From NCBI GenBank assembly GCA_037833965.1, contig AP031354.1, forward strand, positions 18,888,001 through 18,952,000: DNA of 64,000 bases, in the 5' to 3' direction. The DNA comes from Marchantia polymorpha subsp. ruderalis. Taxonomy: Eukaryota > Streptophyta > Marchantiopsida > Marchantiales > Marchantiaceae. The notes under the pieces were generated by a model. The model did not search any database. It saw only the letters and a list, made by a program, of their open reading frames with translations, and was not told the origin of the DNA. The first letter of the stretch is position 1; each line of letters starts with the position of its first letter. Shown in pieces: positions 35,152-45,466 of this stretch. The position numbers were made by a program, and so were the translations under genes.

Positions 35152-35982
35152 GTGCAAGAAGCTTCGAGACCGCGAAGGAGAGTTTGCGGACTTCTGATGT
35201 GCGCGATCGAATTCAAGAACGCGATGTCAAAGGTTACACAGCTGCAGATGATTCCGCTGAAGCTACCGCCGATTGGGTTGCGCGCATTCCGGCATCAGCT
35301 GACTGCAGTGAAACTCGATTTCCTCCTGTGGGGATGGAATTGGGTGTGCCAGGACATGGTTCGCGAGTGGCTGAAGGGCAAGGATCAACCTACGCGCGGA
35401 TTTCGACCGCATCCGGAGCGATGGGAAGTTTGCGACTGGGAGCAGGTTCTAGGAAGATGCGCGGGAGAAGAAGGCCATCTTCTGTTCGAGTGCGAGAGTA
35501 TTAAGGTCACGAAGGAGGAAGAGATTTCCTTCGGGGCCGTATTTAAGAACAGCAAGTCCAGCAAGAACGGGTACAAGACCCGGGACTACAAGGATCGCTT
35601 CCGGAGGAATGTCGCGGTAGCACTCATTCAACTTTTGAAGCCACAGAGGACCACCTACATGACTTCTTGGCAGGTGGCGTTCGTGGAGCTAGTGTTGGCC
35701 GGAGCTCTGATTCATTGGGCTCCCATTCTGTGGAAGGCGACGAGACAACATGCATTCGAGGAGAAGGGAGGATCGATCAATCACCTCTCCCCTTTCTTGA
35801 TCAATTTCTATCGGTCGATGGGATGTCTGACCGAGACAGAGCGAGTGCAATTCCCATTGCTGTCACGCAGCAATCCGGGCCGATATGTGAAGGACGTCGA
35901 AGTCGATTCCGACGAAGACGAGACACCCGCCGGCACGCCATCAGCTCAACCGAGAGCAGAGGGAGAATCGCTCAGAGCATGA
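35152..35982 (+). pseudogene. E/F-family protein, N-terminal domain in E2
   Basis: About 270 codons: FKNAMSKVTQLQMIPLKLPP, LDFLLWGWNWVCQDMVREWL, RWEVCDWEQVLGRCAG, SSKNGYKTRDYKDRFRRNVA, QRTTYMTSWQVAFVELVLAG and NHLSPFLINFYRSMGCLTE, all shared with E3. The domain looks wholly alpha-helical; its pattern around the last two motifs resembles the plant family annotated as putative plant transposon protein (my recognition, uncertain). Frame is broken upstream of 35152, and a TGA sits at 35980-35982, just before the E3 insertion; E3 has an Arg codon (AGA) there. Continues after E3 at 41346. Confidence 0.75.
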
Positions 35983-37068
35983 GTGCCTGTAATAACCCAC
36001 TAAAGGCTAAAACTGCAATATAGTGGCAGAAAGGTTAAACCCACAGGGACAGAGGAACACACAGGGTACAAAGTGTCACATTTAACAGACTATTGAGGAG
36101 TTTGAATTCTCAGGCGACTGTCACTCCCAGAAATACTGCAAGTGCTCACTCGGAGCTCACTCGGAGGTCGCACAGTGCAGCGTAACACACACACACACCT
36201 GAAACTACAGAAACACAACCCAGAGATCGGTTAGGACCTCTACTCAAGATTTCAGGGGGAAGGTCTCTCAAGAGTACACTCAGCGAAGCTGCGGGTAGTG
36301 ACTCCCAACTCCGGCTTTTACAACCCTTTCACTAGCTTTCTGCTAGCGTAGGGAACCAGGTTTGGACTGCCTACTTCGGATCGAAGTCACTCATACGCGG
36401 TGAACAACACTCTCAACACAGGTCCGCACAGAAGGACTCACTGAGAAACATTCCAGTAACACACCATAACAGTCTATTGAAGAGTTTGAATTCTCAGGCA
36501 CTTGTCATTCCTAGAAATACTACAGGGGTTACCCTGAAGGCACCTGCTGCAGCGTAACCTTAATTTACAACCAAGGCTTACACGAAGTAGCAAAACTTCA
36601 CTTTGGCATTCAGGGGAAAAATCCCGAAGGAGTTAATAAGGAACAACCACTCGAAAGTGTAGGGGCGAAACTATTCAAGTATCTAACTAGTCACTGGCTC
36701 TGAGCATCGGCAATCACCGGCAGGTGTAGATCCGAACTACTCAAGTCTCTGACCAAAGTACTAGCTCTGAACATTCGGCCGAAGGCCTTCAGCTACACGA
36801 TGCGGATCGCTAAGGTGTAGCTCCTCTTGCGTGGTGACAGAACTAAGGACACAAACACGCAGAGAAAATGAGTTCTTGATCTGCACTTCCGAAATTGGGA
36901 AAGATCCCAAGGCAAGACGCCTTGAACTACTTTATACCTTCTAAGTCTTAACTAGCACTACACTGCACTATGCTACACGCCGGCACGGAACCACGCTACA
37001 CTACACTCCGCGGAACCTGTGCTTCGCCTCCTACGCGACGGACTGCCGCGCACTAACTCCCTACCCTG

Positions 37069-40056
37069 CTAGTCTTCAGCTCGACTGCGCAATCCCAAAC
37101 GCTGCAGCACCGCGGAAACCTCCGTCTCAAGGGTGGACATGGTATCCCGCGCCTTCGATAGAAAAGAATCCAGCTTCTTCGCTACCCGCCGCCGACTCCG
37201 ACTGTCACCTGCCAACAACCCGGCTGCACGAAGCTCTAACTCACGCAGTGTGAGTCTCTCCTGCGCCGCCATTTTCCAATGGGCGTAGCCCTTGAGACAG
37301 TGGGCGACTCGCCTCGCCATCTCTTCCTTCGTGCGATCTGCCTCTCGCCTGCGATCGTCTTCAATTACTACCAACTGCGATTCGGCCTCCGCACGCTGAG
37401 CTCTCAATTCTCCGCACTCCGACTGCAGCCTGCGGATTAAGTCATCATCCGCCTGTCGTGCGAGCTGACACTGCTCCAACAACCGCGTCTGTCGCACGAG
37501 CTCCTCTGAAAGAACCTGATTCTAAGTCTTCTCAGAAATCAGTGCTTCCGTGGTCTTCACCAGATCCTTGGTGAGCTCTTCCAGTCTCTCCTTCTTCACC
37601 TTGTCGTAGTGGGTGTGCGTCTTCCAAACGAGATTGTACTGATCCCACAAGCATTCATACTGCTCCCGCAGCTCCTTAAGTTCCTGGTCCACCCGAGCTA
37701 GCAGCTTGCTGGTGTGGACTTTAGTGCGAGTTCGCCTGCGCACTAACTCGACGTAGGACCCAGGCTAGCGAGGGTCCGCGTACTTATCGATCTTGCGATC
37801 TAAGTACCTCAGCAGAAGTACTACCTGCTCACAGAGCGCCGCCGTCGGCGCACCAACGATTTCTTCCTCCTCCTCCTCGGTGTCTCCCGATCCCGACATT
37901 GATTCCGTGGATCCCCCTTCGTCATCATCCGAAGGGAGGATTTCGGTTGCCATTGATTGCGTTGGCGACTGGCCTGAGTGGGGCTGCGAGTGGTCTGCGG
38001 GTTTTGCCGCCGATGCCGCTCCTGCAGCTTCGCTGCTCCCTGCTAAAATGTCCAAGGCGGTGGGTGAATGCGGCCGTGCCACATCCCCATCATCCGCCTG
38101 TCGTGCGTCGATCGTCACTCCTTCGCCGCCGGCGTCCGCCGCCGAAGGTGATCGCGCGCAATGTGTCTGCGCGGGGTGCAATTGTGCATCGCGCACGTGA
38201 ATTTCATCCCGCGGACAGACAATCCGCTCCTCCGTTAGGTCCTGCTCCCTCAATCGGTCCTGCGCGAGGGATGCGTCCGGCCTACGCGTAGGCGCAATTC
38301 CCGGCACATTATCCGCCGCAGGCGCAGCGCCTAAGGCGTCTACCGCCGAAGGTGATAGAGCCGCAGGCCGCCCGCCCGATGTACCTTGGTCCGAAGGCCC
38401 TTCCGCCGAAGGCGCATCTTCCGACGGATTCCCCGCCGAAGGTGCGGCCTTCGCACGCTGCCTGCTTGTACCTCATTGGCCCGAAGGCCCTGGCGTCGAA
38501 GGCGCAAATCTCGGCGCGTTGTACGCCGGAGGGCCTTGCCCCGAAGGCCCTTGACCCGAAGGCGGATCTTCCGCCGGCTCCTTCCCCTTCCTACGTTGTA
38601 CTGGGGATGAATCCTGCCTACTCGTAGGCGGCCGCCTGTGCGTAGGCGAACTTTCTCTACCTACGCGTAGGCAGAGGTCCACGTCTGCAAGAGGTCGCCT
38701 ATCCACAGGGAGTCGCCTGTGCGTAGGCGGCACACTCGTCCGCATCGCACGTGGTAACTCCTGACCTGAAGGCCGTCTCTCGTCCGTCGGAGGCGTAGCG
38801 TGGTCCACCGCTCCTGCGGACGTCCGCGCATTTCCATCCTTCTCCAGGGACGCACTTCCCTTCTCCGTGGCGATCGTCGCCGTTTCCGCGCTGTTGGCTG
38901 ATAACACAAGCCTGCGCGCCTTCTGCTTCGGCCGGCTGCACACTTCGTGCAGTGGCCGCTGCCGTATGGGAGGAGTGGGTTCTGGATGTTGCTCCTCCTC
39001 CGGTTCCTCTCTCCATCTTCGTTTCCGCGGCACTCTTGCTGCGGGTGTGTTTCTTCCCTCGTCCCGCTGAGTCGGTGGAGTGGAAGTTGGTGAATCCTCT
39101 GCGTCGGTGTCGACTTCGTTATCACGCACATACTTCCCGGGATGATCGACTGACAATGGCGGAAAACGAGCAAGCTCCGCCGTGGTCAAACAATTCCTCT
39201 GTCGATAAAAGTTTATCAAGAAAGGGGAGAGGTGATTGAGAGTTCCTCCCTTCTCCTCATATGCGTGCTGTCGCATCACCCTATGTAGGATGCGCGCCCA
39301 GTGAACTGGAGCTCCGGCTAATGTGAGCTCCACAAAAGACACCTGCCACAACGTGATGTACGAAGTGCGGTGCGGCTGCAACAATTGCAGAAGCGCCGCC
39401 GCTACAGTCCTGCGGAAACGATCTTTGTAGTCGCGGATCTTGTACCCGTTCTTGGAAGACCTCCCTCGCTTGAACAATTCCACGAATTGCGCTTCGTCCT
39501 GCTTCGACACCTTGACGCTCTCACTATCAAATAGGAGGTACCCGTCGTTGCCGGCACACCTCCCCAATGCCTGTGCCCAATCGTGGACGGTCCACCTATC
39601 TACGTGCGGACGCAATCCGCGCGTAGGTTGTCGCTCCGCGTCCAACCATTCGCGCACCATGTCTACACACACGTAATTCCATCCCCACAGCAAGAACTCA
39701 AGTTTCCTTGCAATCAGCCGTTCCTCAAAAGCCCGCAACCCGTTCTGTGGAAGCCGGAGTGGCATCATCCGCAGCCTGTTCAACTTCGACATCGCGTTCT
39801 TGAAATTAGCTTGCGCACCAACTCTCTCTCTGCTCCGCTCGAGCTTCTTGCTCGCGCTTCTGCCTCCTCTACAAACTCTAATTTCTCTCAATTCCAACTC
39901 GCGCGCACTCAATTCTCTCTCAGCCACCGAGTAATTCTCCGCGCGGCGATGTCTAGAGTGTCTAACAGCTAGCAGGTGGACGTGCGCAGCTCGCACTAGA
40001 AAGTGAAATCGCGAATTCAAGAATGGGGCGTCCTCCGTCTCCTTGTTGAAGGTCAT
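37069..40056 (-). pseudogene. E/F-family protein, near-complete 995-codon frame in E3
   Basis: One reading frame from ATG 40056 to the stop at 37069-37071, with no frameshift but three internal stops: TGA 38473-38475, TAG 37765-37767, TAG 37522-37524. Order: basic leader with Arg/Glu helix (1-90), helical domain (about 95-315) with NAMSKLNRLRMMPLRLP, LEFLLWGWNYVCVDMVREWL, DYKDRFRRTVAAALLQLL, TLWQVSFVELTLAGAPVHWA and LNHLSPFLINFYRQRNCLT; nuclear-type basic patch VPRKRRWREE; long Pro/Ser/Arg linker whose codons are the micro-palindromes (PSGQGPSGQ, PTHRRPP); acidic stretch GDTEEEEEEIVG; LLLRYLDRKIDKYADPR; coiled coil to VSAVLQRLGLRS. No catalytic motif of a transposase, integrase or polymerase seen. 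Function unknown. Confidence 0.8.
38280..38780. repeat. Micro-palindromes inside the E3 linker codons
   Basis: CCGAAGGCCCTT, GCCGAAGGCG and the perfect 14-bp palindrome GCCTACGCGTAGGC recur within the frame encoding the linker, so repeat expansion adds or removes amino acids (PSGQGPSGQ, THRRPPT). Confidence 0.8.
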
Positions 40057-41345
40057 GGTCGGCTCTCGGTCGTGAAGGTCGGATCACTTGATGGCCGCGC
40101 CGGCTCCGCGCTATAACGGCCTCCTCTCTCACGCGCGGCTTCACGCTCCGCCGACGCCGACTTAACTCACACGCTCGAATTGGCAATTTGAACTCCGCTA
40201 GCGTACTACGCCGCGGACATGGGTGCGCAGCGCCGAAGGCGGATTTCTCGCTGGCGCGCTACATTTGTTCGTACTTAACTTTGGCCAGTCCCGCTCCGCC
40301 GAAGGCGATCGTCCGCGCATAGGACAAAAATTGAACTCCCTTCTGCGTAGGCGGAATCCTCGGCGGAATCTCCGCCGGCGCAAAACTTCATATGCCTGTG
40401 CGTAGGCGCTCGCCTACGCGTAGGCGAATTCCGTCCGCGTATCAGACGTTCGTCCGCGCAAGTCCCTCGCCGTAGGCGCAGCGCCGAAGGCGGCTATGCC
40501 GAAGGCGTTGACCGCGGTCAACGGACTCCGTATAGTGTGTCCATTTCTCTCGCCTCTCCGTCGGCGCTCTTGTCCCCGTAACCCCGACTGGCCGAAGGCG
40601 CACTCGTCCGTTCCGTCCGTACGGTCCGTACGGATTTTACTACTCCGTTGGATCCTCGCCCGTCCGCGATGCGCTGGCACCAAAGACGCCGTACAATTTC
40701 CAACCCCGAAGGCGCATTTCTAGGGCCGAAGGTGGGCTTCCTGCCGACGCCGAAGCGCATGTGCGTAGGCGGCCTTCGCGTCCGCCTGTGCATAGGTGTC
40801 AGTACTCCCCGCCTAAGAGTAGGCGACATTCGTGGCGGACATCCCGCCGACGTCAAACCCTATTCCGCCTATGCGTAGGCGGACTTCCCTCGTCCGCGCA
40901 TAGGACAAACTTTCCTCGCCAACGTGTAGGCGAGAATCTGCGTATCTTGCGACCTTCATAACTCCCGGAGTCCTCATCCGTTCGCGGCGTTATTTAGCTT
41001 GTTAGAATCAACGCGTCGAGCTCTTTCCAACGAGACCCTAAGCAAGTCGAGGCGTTTGGAAATTGATTAGATTCTGAAGGATTTCTCTAGCGTCAAACGC
41101 GTAGCGCCGAAGGCGGATTACGCGCCTTGCGCCGAAGGGGGACTCCTTCAGAGCCCGTGTTTAGGGCGGCGCCTGTCTCAGACGTTGCGCCTAACTCCTG
41201 GATTCTATGAGATCTTTCGAGATTCTCCGAGATACTCCAGTTTCACTCTATTTTGATGCACCGATGGTTATTTACACTGCTGCCGCGGTACAGTTTTCCA
41301 AAAATGTTTTAAATTCCTCAAAAATACCAAAAGTGGGGTACCACA

Positions 41346-42900
41346 GTGCCACGGAAGCGAAGGTGGGAAGGAAAAGCAGAGCAGGGCCAGCAACGCGATG
41401 CTGCTGCTTCCAATCAAAAGCGGCCACTGACAGAGCTCTGCAGTCGGCCCAAGCAGAAGGCACGGAGGCTCGTCTTGCCGGCAAGCAGCGTAGAGACGGG
41501 GCGTGCTGCAAAGAAAAGAAACTCGCCATCCTCGAAGGAGGATGTGAGTGCACGAACTGCATAGAGGTCAGAGAACCTCCCTGCGCCGAAGGCACGGACG
41601 CCTTCGGCGGAAGCGAGAAGGCCTTCGGGTCAAGGGAGACAACATGCGGCACCGACGAATGCGCCGACGACAGACAGGTGCTTCGCTTCCGAGCAAGTAC
41701 CATTCGATGACTCGACTTTGGATCAAGAGCCTTCGGCGCAGCAGAGGAGTGAGGAGGAGCCTTCGGCCCAAGCGCCTTTGGCTCAACAGACTTCGGGTCA
41801 ACGGACTTCGGGTCAAGCGACTTCGAGACAAACCCAATGTGAGGGGACGGACGAAGTACGGAAGGAGGAGACACGTGTGCCTTCGGCACAAGCGCCTTCG
41901 GCGGTAGCAGATCAGACGGAAGGAGCGAACTTGTCGGAAGCAGGATCTTCCAACACCTTGGCAGGGAGTAGTGCGGCGGCAGCAGTAGCAGAAGCACACA
42001 ACCCAACTCCCGGAAATCGCCGGGGAATTCCGTGGCAACTGAAATACTCAATTCGGAGGATGAAGAAGATGAATCGAGCTCGGAGGAGCAAGAGGAGAAG
42101 TCGGTGCAAGGCACGCCGACAACAGCGTTGTGCGAATAGGTGGTACCTCTGCTGAGGTACCTCGATTGCAAGGTGGCGAAGTATGCTGATCCCCGCCATC
42201 CTGGGTCCTACGTCGAATTGGTGCGCAGGCGAACGCGCATCAAGGTCAGGACCATTAGCTTGTTGGCTTCCTTGGACGAGACCATCAAGGATCTGCGGTT
42301 GAAGAATGACGCCCTGCGTAAACAACTGGTCATTTTGCGGAAGGTGCAGAAGGCGGTCCACAAGATGCAGAAAGAGAAGTTCGAGGACGCGAAGAAGGAA
42401 TTGGTGAAGCAACGAGAGAAGCTCTCGGAGGATCTCGATTCTGAGCAAGCTCAGAATCGCATATTGTCAAAAGAGCTCGTGCGACAGACACGGTTACTAG
42501 AGCAGTGTCAGAGTGCACGTCAAGCTGATGAAGAGTTAATTTGTCACCTGCAATCGCAGTGCGGCGAATTGAGAGCGCAGCGTGCGGAGGCAGAGCTGTA
42601 GCTGGTAGAGGTTGAAGTTGATCGCCGGCGTGCGGCAGATCGCACGCGGGAAGAGTTGGAGTGAACCACTGTCTAAGAGGTTACACTTACTGGGAAGTGG
42701 ATGCGTAGGAGAGAATCACACTGCGCAGATTAGAAATTCGTGCGGCGGAATTGATGTCGGGTGACAGTCGGAGTCGGCGGCGGGTCGCGAAGAGGTTAGA
42801 CGCTTTTCTGACGAGGTCGCGAGATGCCATTGCGAACCTCGAGGCAGAGTTGACTGCGGTGTTGAGGCAGCTGGGATTGCGCAGTAGAGCCGAGGACTAG
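41346..42900 (+). pseudogene. E/F-family protein, linker and coiled coil in E2
   Basis: Continues the E2 frame after E3: VPRKRRWEGKAEQGQQ, LCSRPKQKARRLVLPASS (shared with E3), a palindrome-coded linker in shifted frames, acidic stretch near 42055-42100, then VPLLRYLDCKVAKYADPR at 42143 and a coiled coil (ELVRQTRLLEQCQSARQADE). A TAG at 42598-42600 replaces a CAG of E3, more stops follow near 42662, and the end TAVLRQLGLRSRAED stops at 42898-42900. Non-functional. Confidence 0.78.
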
Positions 42901-43603
42901 TCGGGTAGGGAGTTAGTGCGCGGTAGTCCGTCGCGCAGGAGACATAGCAGATGACATGTAGTGTAGAGTGTTAGTCAGTTAGAACTTAGAAGGTATAAAG
43001 TAGTTCAAGGCGTCTTGCCTTGGGATTCTTCGAGTTTCGGAAGTGCAGACCAGGAACTCATTTTCTCTGCGTGTTTGTGTCCTTAATTCTGTCACCGCGC
43101 AAGAGGAGCTACAGCTTGACAAAGATATCGCATTTTGTAGCTCAAGCATGTAGCTTTGTAGCGCAAGCTCTGAACATTTGGCCTTCGGCCGAATGTTCAG
43201 AGCTAGTGTACTGGTTAGATACTTGAGCAGTTTGGATCTACACCTGCGGGTGATTGCTAAATGCTCAGAGCTAGTAACTGGTTAGATACTTGAGCAGTTC
43301 GTCCTTACACCTTCGGGTAATTGTTCCTGTTTGTACTCCTTCGGGATGTTTCCCCTCAATGCCAAAGTGAAGTTTTGTTACTTCGAGTAAGCCTTGGTTG
43401 TAAATTCAGGTTACGCTATAGAAGACGCCCTCGGGGCTAGCCTCTGCAGTATTTCTGGGAATGACAGTTGCCTGAGAATTCAAACTCTTCAATAGTCTGC
43501 TAAACATGACACTTTGTACAATGTGTGTTGCCTCTGTCCCTGTGGGTTCGACCTTTTTGCTGCTATACTGCAGTTTTAGCCTTTGGTGGGTTATTACAAT
43601 CAT

Positions 43604-44225
43604 TTATTAATGATTATTCAGATTTTTTGTAGATTGGTTTATTTTCTCACACACAAGTATGAGATATTTACAATTTTCAAAAATAAAAAAGTCCAAATTG
43701 AGATTCAAACTAGACACAAGATGAGATATTTACAAATAAATAATGGCAGAATGTATAATTTTGAACAGTTTTAGAATTACTAAAAAGAAGAGAATATTAC
43801 TTGTGATCTCATCAAGGTTTATATTCCACAACAAAATGCTGTTATTTAGATTTTCAATTGAACAGTGTTGGAAAAAATGTTGTTGGAAAAGATGAATGTT
43901 GAAGCAATCTGATGTATCATGTGAATTTGAGTTAAAGTTGCTAATAGCATAATATATTTGATTAATTTTTTTTCTTCCATTGCTATAACTTTTTTGACAC
44001 CGTTTAAATTAAGGCACAAACAGAGGACGGAATATGATGGTTTATGAATATGTGATTGCAGCGTTTGTACTTTAATATCCAAGGAAAAAAGGAATAAATT
44101 ACATCATATCCAAAAGTATTGTTTTCTTGGATATGCTAGTGGTGTAAAGTGTTAAAGGCTCTAGGATCCACTAGCTTATAAGGTGATTGTTCATGGGGAT
44201 GTATTTTTCAATAATCTAGATCATT
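43604..44225 (+). pseudogene. Copia integrase C-terminal remnant
   Basis: At about 44050-44225 the broken frames read SKEKRNKLHHI, YCFLGYASGVK, then DPLAYKVIVHGDVFFNN, matching the copia integrase tail (KEKRxKLDxKSxKCIFIGY..G..RLWDPxxxKVxxSRDVxFNE). The portion before it is too decayed to read; the integrase catalytic core is not visible. Confidence 0.7.
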
Positions 44226-44638
44226 GAAATAGAGAAATAGTCTTTAAACTTACCATACTAACAAAGATAAATCTCCACTTATGGATGTTGCTGAGGAGTA
44301 GTTTGATCATTATATGGTAAATGGTGTGAATACAAGGAGAAGCTGTGATATAGATGGAGCAAGTTTTTGAGCAACAAGAACTAGAGGAGCAGTTTATCAT
44401 TGGTGAGACTCAAGTATTTGCACTAGTTGATAGAGATCTAGAAGAACATCAAATTGGGTTAATAAAGCTCTTGTGAGGCATGATTTATGGACTTATTTAT
44501 CTATTTTTAAATATTTGACATTTATATAAAGTATGATGATGACATTGTGTTGATCTTGAAAAAAGTGAACCTTTTTTTTAAAGCAAAGCTTAAGCTTCAG
44601 TCAATAAGCTTCAATGATATGCTCCTATAGAATGTGAG

Positions 44639-45239
44639 ATGTACTTGTTGATTGATAACAAAATTTGGGAGCTAGTTGAGCTTTATATCAATCAAGTGCT
44701 AATTGATTGCAAATGGGTGTACAAGCTAAAAGACAGTTCATCAGGAGAAGTGAAGAGGATTTTTAAAGCCAAGCTCTTCACTAGAGATTTCATACAAGAG
44801 AAAGATGTAGACTATAAAAAAAAAATTTCAAGAAAAAGGTCTAGCAAAGTATGCTACAATTTATTTGATATGTACACTAGTTGTAATATTTGGTCTTGTT
44901 CTAAATAAGATTAACGTAGTAACAACATTTTTTAATGAATATCTAGAGTATAATATTTACATGAAACAATTAATTGGCTTTGAGAAGAAAGTTCAAAACA
45001 GACTGGTTTGTAGATTGTTGAAATCACATTATGGATTAAAGCAAGCTCTTATGCAATTGAATACGAGATTTGACGAGTTCATTAAATCACAAGGTTTTTT
45101 AAAAAATGTGTATGATACTTTTGTAAACATGAAAAAGTTGAATCATGAGATTTTCAATCTTATTATTTTATTATCGTACATGAATGACATGCTCATCTTG
45201 ACGAAAAACCAATTCAACGTTGATAGATGCAAATATTAG
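44639..45239 (+). pseudogene. Copia reverse transcriptase remnant
   Basis: Two overlapping frames: IWELVELYINQVLIDCKWVY, KLKDSSSGEVKRIFKAKLF, DFIQEKDVDY, then NKINVVTTFFNEYLEYNIYM, HYGLKQALMQLNTRFDEF and LLSYMNDMLILTKN. They match copia RT (WELVxLPxGxxxIGCKWVYK, GLKQAPRxW, LLYVDDML). The catalytic YVDD is YMND, so the first Asp is Asn, and a frameshift lies near 44870: dead polymerase. Confidence 0.9.
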
Positions 45240-45466
45240 TTGAAATCTACATTCAACATGATCATTGGATGAATCAAAGAAAATAATAAGTATGTACATT
45301 CATAGGAATTTGAAGAATAATAGATTACGGTTGAATCAAGGCAAGTACATGTGACTCATACTTGAGAGGTGCAACATGGCAGATTCTAAAGGAGTATGGA
45401 CTTCTTTGGCATCACATTTCAAATTTTTTGTAGCTTAGTGTTCAACCGATACTATTGAAAAAGTAA

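Larger units (their letters stand above)
35988..41345 (-). mobile_element. Element E3 (E/F family) nested in E2, opposite strand
   Basis: On the minus strand it starts TGTGGTACCCCACTTTTGG at 41345 and ends GTGGGTTATTACA at 35988. It is flanked by GTGCC (35983-35987 and 41346-41350), a perfect target duplication inside the E2 coding region. At 5.36 kb it is the longest and best-kept family member here: palindrome-rich 5' region, a 995-codon frame, and a 1-kb 3' region with two copies of the CTCTTCAATAG-type motif about 385 bp apart. Confidence 0.92.
33891..43598 (+). mobile_element. Element E2 (E/F family), interrupted by E3
   Basis: Starts TGTGGTAACCCGCTTTTTG, ends CCTTTGGTGGGTTATTACA, and is flanked by ATCAT on both sides (33886-33890 and 43599-43603), a perfect 5-bp duplication in copia DNA. 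Own length without E3 is about 4.35 kb. It carries the palindrome-rich 5' region (34090-34770), the family protein in two pieces (35152-35982 and 41346-42900), and the two 3' motifs with CTCTTCAATAG. Confidence 0.92.

Noticed and set aside
34404-35216. 270-codon minus frame rich in Arg/Pro/Ser in E2
   Set aside because: Produced by self-complementary micro-palindromes and lack of stops in GC-rich DNA; the family protein is on the other strand.
41272-42171. 299-codon minus frame with LDPKSVDPKSVEPKAL repeats
   Set aside because: Reverse reading of the palindrome-coded linker of E2; the plus frame has homology to E3 and F1.
33891-43598. E2 as an LTR retrotransposon with its own two LTRs
   Set aside because: The first and last few hundred bases are not direct repeats of each other; only about 14 terminal bases match, and as inverted copies.
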